Source of the DNA: Oscillospiraceae bacterium
Lineage (GTDB): Bacteria > Bacillota > Clostridia > Oscillospirales > Ruminococcaceae
Assembly: GCA_029068025.1 (NCBI GenBank)
Contig: JAIEDJ010000106.1
Span: forward strand, 1-10,643
Direction of reading: 5' to 3'
DNA length: 10,643 bases
In this document: positions 6,704 through 10,643 of the stretch, piece by piece
Numbering within the stretch: position 1 is the stretch's first letter
How the letters are laid out: each line of letters begins with the position of its first letter
Made by a program: the position numbers and the translations under genes
The notes under the pieces: model-generated
The model's input: only the letters and a program-made list of their open reading frames with translations
Told to the model about the DNA's origin: nothing
Database searches by the model: none

Positions 6704-6733
6704 AAAAAAGCGCCATTACCGAAGTAAAAGCGC
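6704..6733 (-). terminator. Terminator-like hairpin downstream of the cobalamin riboswitch
   Basis: On the minus strand GCGC and TTAC pair with GTAA and GCGC around a UUCG-type tetraloop, interrupted by a two-base internal mismatch, and six T residues follow (6709-6704). It lies about 160 nt after the riboswitch core and before the repeat array and first gene. It is therefore the best candidate for the switched terminator, stopping transcription when cobalamin is bound. The distance from the aptamer is long, and translational control cannot be excluded. Confidence 0.6.
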
Positions 6734-6744
6734 ACAGCAAACAC

Positions 6745-6852
6745 GCCCCATAGGGGCAAGATACTTATCCCACTCAGAGTTCCCTACTAAAGAATAAATC
6801 ACCGTGTTGAAACAGCCACATTTTATTCGATAGTCTAAAGTGGGATTAGTAT
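6745..6852 (-). other. Structured leader: long imperfect hairpin plus small GC hairpin
   Basis: ATACTTATCCCACT (6761-6774) and AGTGGGATTAGTAT (6839-6852) are inverted copies with one mismatch. Inside, GAATAAA (6792-6798) pairs with TTTATTC (6822-6828), and a GTG/CAC pair closes the tip (6804-6806, 6817-6819). The result is one elongated, about 92-nt hairpin. Next to it GCCCC/GGGGC (6745-6757) makes a compact 13-nt hairpin. The block sits between riboswitch and terminator-like hairpin. It may be part of the expression platform, an independent structured RNA, or a small non-autonomous mobile element; no coding gene is visible. Confidence 0.5.
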
Positions 6853-6889
6853 AGGTACAGCCAATTACTCGTGGCTTTTATGTACAAAC

Positions 6890-7065
6890 ACAAGGCAGGT
6901 CTCCCGGCTTGAGGATCACAGCTTGGAAAAGCCTTCCCGAAATACTTCAGTGGCATTTTTTTCCTCGCTCCCCCGATACGGTGACGAGTTCGCGCGGGAT
7001 TCTCACCCGCTTCCCTTTTCACCGGACGGCGCCAAAAAATTAAATGAACGCGCCCGACACCTTGT
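6890..7065 (-). ncRNA. Cobalamin (adenosylcobalamin-type) riboswitch
   Basis: The B12 box AAGCCGGGAGACCTGCC lies at 6910-6894. Upstream on the same strand are the other conserved blocks in correct order: GGTGAAAAGGGAA (7023-7011), a hairpin around GCGGGTGAGAATCCCGC, GCCACTG (6954-6948) and GGGAAGGC (6938-6931). The closing P1 helix can be formed by ACAAGG (7065-7060) and CCTTGT (6895-6890). It lies between a consensus promoter and a B12 uptake and adenosylation operon, as expected for repression by cobalamin. The family assignment is very strong; the subclass is not determined. Confidence 0.97.
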
Positions 7066-7082
7066 ATTCAATTATTCAATTA

Positions 7083-7096
7083 CGGCAGCATTGCCG
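7083..7096 (-). other. Small leader hairpin before the riboswitch
   Basis: CGGCA and TGCCG form a 5-bp stem with a four-base loop, just downstream of the predicted transcription start. It may protect the 5' end of the transcript or be part of the aptamer's outer fold. Confidence 0.35.
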
Positions 7097-7108
7097 GATA
7101 ATGTATTA

Positions 7109-7137
7109 ATTATAACATAAGATCAACCGCTTGTCAA
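7109..7137 (-). promoter_or_regulatory. Consensus sigma-A promoter of the cobalamin operon
   Basis: A perfect -35 TTGACA (7137-7132) is followed after exactly 17 bp by a perfect -10 TATAAT (7114-7109), with TG one base before it (extended -10). Transcription would start near 7102 and enter the riboswitch about 40 nt later. Such a strong promoter fits control mainly by the downstream RNA switch. Confidence 0.9.
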
Positions 7138-7221
7138 GTATTTTTTGAAATAAATGCGACAATTTCAGTGCTCATGAAATTGAGGGTTATATGTTAATCA
7201 TCAAGAACATATCACAAAAGT

Positions 7222-7249
7222 AAAAGAGAGAGGTTATTCTACCTCTCTC
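7222..7249 (-). terminator. Terminator of the HTH/membrane/zinc-ribbon operon
   Basis: GAGAGAGGT and ACCTCTCTC (7226-7234, 7241-7249) form a perfect 9-bp stem with a 6-nt loop, followed on the minus strand by TTTTACTTTTG. It lies about 65 bp beyond the zinc-ribbon stop and separates this operon from the cobalamin promoter. Confidence 0.8.
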
Positions 7250-7314
7250 CGCTATTGGTGTAAAGCTATACATCAGCACCACCTAAAAACTAACTTTGTA
7301 TCTCTATGAGACTA

Positions 7315-7506
7315 TTATTTTTTGTCTCTGCCCTGACCCCAAAAATCTTCATGAGATTCATAAATGTTATCTTTGGAAATGCTGTTCTTATGACCACATT
7401 CGGTGCATTTGTGTGTATAATTGTGATCATCGAAGCCGTCCTGATTATTTAGATATGCTCCACACCTGTCACACCACCAGTCAACATCAGGAAATCTTTC
7501 GCTCAC
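7315..7506 (-). CDS. Small zinc-ribbon protein
   Basis: The 63-residue protein has two CxxC pairs, C12/C15 and C34/C37, in a WWCDRCGAYL...HKCTECGHKN arrangement typical of a zinc ribbon; H28 and H32 lie between. It has no signal peptide or membrane segment. Proteins of this form occur as small hypothetical genes in Clostridia; no specific role is known to me. The start is GTG with AAGGAGG 7 nt upstream, overlapping the end of the preceding gene, which stops only 2 bp before it. It is the last gene of a three-gene operon. A role as partner of the two upstream proteins is inferred only from this tight layout. Zinc binding is likely; nucleic-acid or protein contact is open. Confidence 0.8.
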   Translation of the reverse strand: MSERFPDVDWWCDRCGAYLNNQDGFDDHNYTHKCTECGHKNSISKDNIYESHEDFWGQGRDKK

Positions 7507-7508
7507 AA

Positions 7509-7880
7509 TTATTCCTCCTTTTCAGTGCCCTCATCCGCTTGTATTAAAGCACTCTCCTCATTGACTTTATTGATTATTGCCAACTTTGCGTCATCAGCCT
7601 TCCTCTGCTGTTCCAATCGCCGCTGCTTTTTCTGCTTTTGTTTGTCACAGAATAGTATAACAAGCCGGTCTACAATCATGCCCAAAAACGTACTTGCAAT
7701 CATTGCAGGTATTGCACATTTCATTGTTTTAGTTGTGCCAGACTTTTCACCATCTTCATACCCTTTCCCATAAGCATTTGATTCAATATCTTCAATATAT
7801 TGAGTAACGCCGCCATGATTTTTTGCCTCTTGAGTTAACCACGCATAGTTGCCTTCTTCATCAGGATTCCATTTCGCCAT
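7509..7880 (-). CDS. Single-pass membrane protein with charged helical tail
   Basis: I do not recognise this 123-residue protein. It begins with a soluble Asp/Glu- and aromatic-containing segment (MAKWNPDEEGNYAW, to about 50). One hydrophobic helix follows (about 53-78), then a strongly charged Gln/Lys/Arg-rich helix (79-105) with coiled-coil character and an acidic C-terminus. The basic stretch KQKQKKQRR right after the membrane helix suggests that the C-terminus lies in the cytoplasm. The ATG is preceded by AAAGGAG at good spacing, and its first 20 bases overlap the end of the HTH gene, so the two are translationally linked. The coiled-coil tails of this protein and its upstream neighbour suggest a possible interaction (inference). 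Confidence 0.75.
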   Translation of the reverse strand: MAKWNPDEEGNYAWLTQEAKNHGGVTQYIEDIESNAYGKGYEDGEKSGTTKTMKCAIPAMIASTFLGMIVDRLVILFCDKQKQKKQRRLEQQRKADDAKLAIINKVNEESALIQADEGTEKEE

Positions 7881-8394
7881 TATCTGTTACTCCTTTCTGT
7901 TTGGAAATACTATCTTTGTTACAAGATTGTATTTCTTTCAAAGTCTTCTGTAGAGCATCAATCTTACTTTTCTCATAAGTAATTTCTTGATTAATACTTT
8001 TTATCTCATCCTCTTTTTGAGAAATTAACTTATAAGAGTTTTGAACTGTGCTTTCAATGAATTTCTCTATCTCAGAAACAGAGATTTGAGAATTGTTTGC
8101 CATAATTCCTTCAATCGTTTTCTTTAAAACCACCTCTCCTAAAGTAGCCCCAAAAATTACAGAAAGATTTGGGATCAAGCCCGTTAGACCAATAGCACTT
8201 AAAGTCACAGTAGCTATTTTTGCATATTTGGGTGCCAACTTCAAAAATTCATTCAAGTTCTGTTCAGTAACAACACTTCCTTCCTTTCGCGATTGTTGAC
8301 CTGCCTTAAGTTTTCCTAGACGTATCCACCGTCTAACTGTTTCCGGATTGGTATTCAGCATTTCAGCGATTTCTTTAACATTGTATGTTTTCAT
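7861..8394 (-). CDS. HTH protein with hydrophobic segment and coiled coil
   Basis: I place the start at the ATG at 8394 because a full AAGGAGG lies just upstream and the HTH begins there; this gives 177 residues. A longer frame to 8445 would run through the predicted promoter. Residues 1-51 are a MerR/excisionase-like winged-helix start (YNVKEIAEMLNTNPETVRRWIR), with a basic wing (KLKAGQQSRKEG) expected to bind DNA. Residues about 59-91 are hydrophobic and glycine-containing, possibly membrane-associated. Residues about 124-157 form a heptad-like charged helix. This combination is unusual for a simple repressor and suggests a membrane-tethered or oligomeric DNA-binding protein. It is the first gene of an AT-rich operon and may control its own promoter, which carries a repeated 10-mer. 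Function is otherwise unknown. Confidence 0.75.
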   Translation of the reverse strand: MKTYNVKEIAEMLNTNPETVRRWIRLGKLKAGQQSRKEGSVVTEQNLNEFLKLAPKYAKIATVTLSAIGLTGLIPNLSVIFGATLGEVVLKKTIEGIMANNSQISVSEIEKFIESTVQNSYKLISQKEDEIKSINQEITYEKSKIDALQKTLKEIQSCNKDSISKQKGVTDNGEMES

Positions 8395-8416
8395 CACTCT
8401 CCTCCTTATATTATAT

Positions 8417-8457
8417 AATATATCACAAAAATGTAGTATTGTCAAGCAAATGTAGTA
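8417..8457 (-). promoter_or_regulatory. Promoter with direct-repeat candidate operator
   Basis: TTGACA (8445-8440) and TATATT (8422-8417) are separated by 17 bp and lie just upstream of the HTH gene. A second TATAAT-like box lies at 8415-8410. The 10-mer TACTACATTT occurs twice on the minus strand (8457-8448 and 8438-8429), 19 bp apart, on either side of the -35 box. Such placement fits an operator for a DNA-binding protein, most simply the HTH protein itself. Confidence 0.65.
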
Positions 8458-8594
8458 ATAAAATTATTGTTTGTAAATTATTAATAAAATGTAAAATTAA
8501 TTATTGTGCAATGTCACAATATATTATACAATACAAATTACTTCAATAGGTTTTAAGTTTTTTTATTGATTATCCGTCTTAATCGTTAGACCAA

Positions 8595-8622
8595 AACGCG
8601 CAGTTTTTAAAAACCGCGCGTT
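8595..8622 (-). terminator. Terminator of the ADP-ribosylglycohydrolase gene
   Basis: AACGCGC (8595-8601) and GCGCGTT (8616-8622) form the stem; the loop contains TTTTTAAAAA, which can pair further. On the minus strand the stem is followed by a short T-run (GCGCGTTTTGG). It lies about 30 bp beyond the stop codon. Confidence 0.7.
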
Positions 8623-8651
8623 AATTATCGTATTTAGCTATTATCATTATA

Positions 8652-9686
8652 TCACGGAGCGCATATCATCAGATCATCGGCAAGCCCGATCAGAATATCA
8701 TGAAGCTCCAAATTATCCTTGAATTTTTGAGGTATCCTGTCATACCCAAACGCCGCCCCGAGAATATTTCCGCAGACCGCGCCGGTCGAGTCGCTGTCCC
8801 CGTTGTGATTTACCGCCGCGCAAATTGCTTTCCCGAAATTGTTTTGATACTTGACCGCGCAGTAAACCGCTATCGCAAGCGTTTCCTCGGCGACCCAGCC
8901 TTCGCCGAGTTGGTGAATAGCGGTAAGATCGTCCGTTCCGTTTTCGGCGAGTGTGACTGCTTTTTCCATGAGCCTGTGGAACAGCTTGACATTTTTGGTA
9001 TCACCGAAAAGCTTTCTCATGGCAAGCACCGAATCCGCGACTGCGTCAATGAACGTATAACGGTCATTCCTCACCAAAAAATTAATAATGTGAACCAGCG
9101 CCGCCGCAGGTATATACCCAAGCTCGTGTCCGTGAGTGATCGCCGCAGCTTTTGCGCCGAGCATATCGATCTCGTTTTGCGCAACCTCCGAAAAACTGCC
9201 GTTCGCGAATATCAGCCCTATCGGCGCGACCCGCATTACGCCGCCGCAGCCCTTACTGTCGTTGATCGGATCCTCAATAGTACCGACCTTGCCCGAACCA
9301 AGTGCTGATAAACAGGTCACTCCCGGAGCACGTCTCGAATAAAGCTCGGTGATCCCCAAAAGCTGACCGATCCGCGAGTTATCCGAATCCCTGACAGCCG
9401 CACCGCCCGCTTGAGTTTGATACCAGCCGCGGTAACCGCGGACAATGCTGTCCATATAGTTACCGGAAACGGCTCCGTCAATAAGAGCCGCCGCTGTAAA
9501 CATAGTCATTTGTGTGTCATCGGAGATACGCGCTATGCCGTTAGTCAGCTTGTATTCTGTTATGCCGTGTTCACCATACTCCGAAAAAATCGAGGTCTCA
9601 TTCATAAACTCGACCGCATAGCCAAGAGCGTCACCGGCAGCGCCGCCGATCAAACAGCCGCGGAATTTGTTTTCCCAATTATCCAA
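8652..9686 (-). CDS. ADP-ribosylglycohydrolase (DraG/ARH family)
   Basis: Enzymes of this family remove ADP-ribose from modified proteins or related adducts using two Mg2+ ions. The 344-residue protein is full length. The N-terminal GCLIGGAAGDALG (10-22) is the family signature. SDDTQM (55-60) supplies the first metal-binding aspartates, and NHNGDSDSTG (293-302) the second metal-binding site, so an active enzyme is expected. GCGGVMRVAPIG (146-157) and HGHELGY (185-191) are further family blocks. No signal peptide is seen; it is cytoplasmic. The start is TTG, 7 nt after AAAGGAG, and fits the family N-terminus. It appears to form its own unit between a hairpin at 9714-9737 and the terminator at 8595-8622. 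No ADP-ribosyltransferase gene is visible nearby, so its substrate is unknown. Confidence 0.95.
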   Translation of the reverse strand: MDNWENKFRGCLIGGAAGDALGYAVEFMNETSIFSEYGEHGITEYKLTNGIARISDDTQMTMFTAAALIDGAVSGNYMDSIVRGYRGWYQTQAGGAAVRDSDNSRIGQLLGITELYSRRAPGVTCLSALGSGKVGTIEDPINDSKGCGGVMRVAPIGLIFANGSFSEVAQNEIDMLGAKAAAITHGHELGYIPAAALVHIINFLVRNDRYTFIDAVADSVLAMRKLFGDTKNVKLFHRLMEKAVTLAENGTDDLTAIHQLGEGWVAEETLAIAVYCAVKYQNNFGKAICAAVNHNGDSDSTGAVCGNILGAAFGYDRIPQKFKDNLELHDILIGLADDLMICAP

Positions 9687-9713
9687 ATGACAGCTCCTTT
9701 CTTAATAATCAAG

Positions 9714-9737
9714 AACGGACAACATCAGTCGTCCGTT
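9714..9737 (-). terminator. Hairpin between the acidic-protein gene and the hydrolase gene
   Basis: AACGGAC and GTCCGTT form a perfect 7-bp stem with a 10-nt loop, 11 bp after the stop of the upstream gene. On the minus strand it is followed by a moderately T-rich TCTTGATTATT, so termination may be partial. A stronger T5 run lies on the plus side, but no plus-strand gene needs it. Confidence 0.55.
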
Positions 9738-9748
9738 TTTCCATAATG

Positions 9749-10078
9749 TTAATCCGTTTGACGTTCTATCTCATCAAGCGTATCAAGCCAATTGTCCAAA
9801 AATTCCAATGACTCTTCATCGCCGTTGTGGAAGATTGTGACTTTTGCGTCCGCGTTAATAAGCGATTCGATCATATCGCGAAATTCTTGTTTTCTGTCAA
9901 TGTCATTCATCTCGTCAAGCACATCGAGATCTTCGAGATCAAATTCCACAGCGAAATCGCCCTCATCTATCTTGCGCTTGATGTCGCCCATGGACAAGGA
10001 ACTGTCAAATTCTCTGATGATCTTGATATACTTAACTGCCGAATTGTCCTTTTCGATCTTTAATTGTATCAAGTCCAT
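9749..10078 (-). CDS. Small acidic protein of unknown function
   Basis: I do not recognise this protein. I prefer the ATG at 10078 (109 residues) because GAGG lies 7 nt upstream. An ATG five codons earlier (10093) has no visible ribosome binding site. The sequence is soluble and very acidic, especially around FDLEDLDVLDEMNDID (about 45-60) and the C-terminus (EESLEFLDNWLDTLDEIERQ). It begins with a strand-rich KYIKIIREFDSSLSMGDIKRKIDEGD segment. Small acidic proteins of this look are often immunity or adaptor proteins, but nothing here proves that. It follows the membrane-protein gene by 35 bp and may be co-transcribed with it. Confidence 0.65.
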   Translation of the reverse strand: MDLIQLKIEKDNSAVKYIKIIREFDSSLSMGDIKRKIDEGDFAVEFDLEDLDVLDEMNDIDRKQEFRDMIESLINADAKVTIFHNGDEESLEFLDNWLDTLDEIERQTD

Positions 10079-10113
10079 TTGCAGACCTCGCATTAATAAA
10101 AAACATTAACTAA

Positions 10114-10461
10114 TCACGCTGTAAATCTGTAACAGCCCTTAATTCCGTCCACAACGATCACAAAATAATTATCGTCAGTCCACCAAACCATACGCGCTTT
10201 ATAGCTTTCTTCGTTATTCAAATAAACCGTTCCATAATCGGGTGCGTCTTTCGCTAAAACAAAATCCAAGTGATATGAACATTTAAGCTCGTCAAGCGAC
10301 TTTGTGTAACCGCTGTCACTCTTCCAGCGTTCCATTTTCGGAACAAGCATCCAGCCGCGAATATAAAGTATCAGCACAGCCAGTATGCCAAACAGCGCGA
10401 TCCCGGCTAATGAAAGCAGCACAATCACTCGAAAACGTAATTCTTTTTTTACTTTAGTCAT
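10114..10461 (-). CDS. Small single-pass membrane protein of unknown function
   Basis: I do not recognise this 115-residue protein. A basic N-terminus (MTKVKKELRFR) is followed by one hydrophobic helix (about 12-34), then a soluble extracytoplasmic or periplasm-facing domain of about 75 residues. That domain is rich in aromatic residues (MVWWTDDNYFVIVVDG) and carries two cysteines, in ELKCSYHL and GCYRF. The helix could also be a non-cleaved signal anchor. The ATG is preceded by AGGAGGT, which lies at the end of the upstream gene, whose stop is 9 bp away. The pair are therefore likely co-transcribed. Confidence 0.75.
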   Translation of the reverse strand: MTKVKKELRFRVIVLLSLAGIALFGILAVLILYIRGWMLVPKMERWKSDSGYTKSLDELKCSYHLDFVLAKDAPDYGTVYLNNEESYKARMVWWTDDNYFVIVVDGIKGCYRFTA

Positions 10462-10470
10462 ACAAAAGTC

Positions 10471-10643
10471 TTACCTCCTAAGCAATACTTTATTTATCTC
10501 GGTGATTGTTTCGGAAAGCTGTCCATCATTAATCTCTACATAGAAATCGGTAATGGCAGTGACCCCATACGCTCGAATATCACCTATTCCAAAATAACTT
10601 GTTCTGTTTTCAATATCCTTAAACACTTTTGTATAATCTTCTT
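10471..10643 (-). CDS. 3' end of an unrecognised gene (partial)
   Basis: An open frame enters from the right edge and ends at a TAA at 10473-10471, giving 56 C-terminal residues. The visible part includes YFGIGDIRAYGVTAITDFYVEIND and ends NKVLLRR. It is strand-rich and has no membrane segment or recognisable motif. The other two minus-strand frames close after 8 and 19 codons. The last two codons (AGG AGG) double as the Shine-Dalgarno of the next gene, which supports it being a real operon neighbour. The start lies outside the window. Confidence 0.65.
   Translation of the reverse strand, partial: EDYTKVFKDIENRTSYFGIGDIRAYGVTAITDFYVEINDGQLSETITEINKVLLRR

Noticed and set aside
6923..7120. Short plus-strand open frame across the riboswitch
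   Set aside because: It is antisense to the cobalamin aptamer and has no coding features.
8395..8445. N-terminal extension of the HTH protein (17 residues)
   Set aside because: It would run through the predicted -35/-10 boxes and the AAGGAGG site; the downstream ATG at 8394 matches the HTH family start.
10079..10093. Earlier ATG for the small acidic protein
   Set aside because: No Shine-Dalgarno precedes it, while GAGG is well placed before the ATG at 10078.

Overview
The window looks like a chromosomal segment of a Gram-positive, low-to-mid GC Clostridia, most likely a Ruminococcus-like Oscillospiraceae. This is an inference from strong AGGAGG-type ribosome binding sites, a lipobox lipoprotein, a sortase-like C-terminal signal, frequent TTG starts and the protein sequences. 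No rRNA or other taxonomic marker is present. Every gene I can support is on the minus strand, so the window reads from right to left.

Right part (10643 to about 8590). The 3' end of an unrecognised gene, a small single-pass membrane protein and a small acidic protein come first, followed by a hairpin. Next is a complete DraG-type ADP-ribosylglycohydrolase with its own terminator.

Middle part (about 8590 to 7220). This AT-rich island holds a promoter with a direct repeat around the -35 box and a compact three-gene operon. The genes encode an HTH protein with a hydrophobic segment and a coiled coil, a single-pass membrane protein with a charged helical tail, and a small zinc ribbon. A terminator follows. 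I do not recognise this cassette as a named system. It differs in base composition from its neighbours and may have been acquired.

Left part (about 7140 to 333). A consensus promoter (TTGACA, 17 bp, TATAAT) feeds a cobalamin riboswitch, a long structured leader, a terminator-like hairpin and a 4 x 96 bp tandem repeat. A seven-gene operon follows: a membrane-anchored beta-domain protein, a lipoprotein substrate-binding protein, a FecCD/BtuC permease, a 4 x 121 bp repeat array, a BtuD/FecE-type ATPase, a secreted paralogous beta-domain protein with an NPNTG tail, cob(I)alamin adenosyltransferase, and precorrin-8X methylmutase. It ends at a strong terminator. The simplest reading is B12-repressed corrinoid capture, import and adenosylation. 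The two beta-domain proteins would be extracytoplasmic corrinoid-binding partners, which is inferred from context only.

The most unusual points are the two different four-copy tandem repeats, each placed directly 5' of a Shine-Dalgarno site in this one operon; the apparent loss of a signal peptide from the gene behind the 96-bp array; the long imperfect hairpin between riboswitch and terminator; the paired surface-protein candidates; and the AT-rich HTH/membrane/zinc-ribbon cassette.
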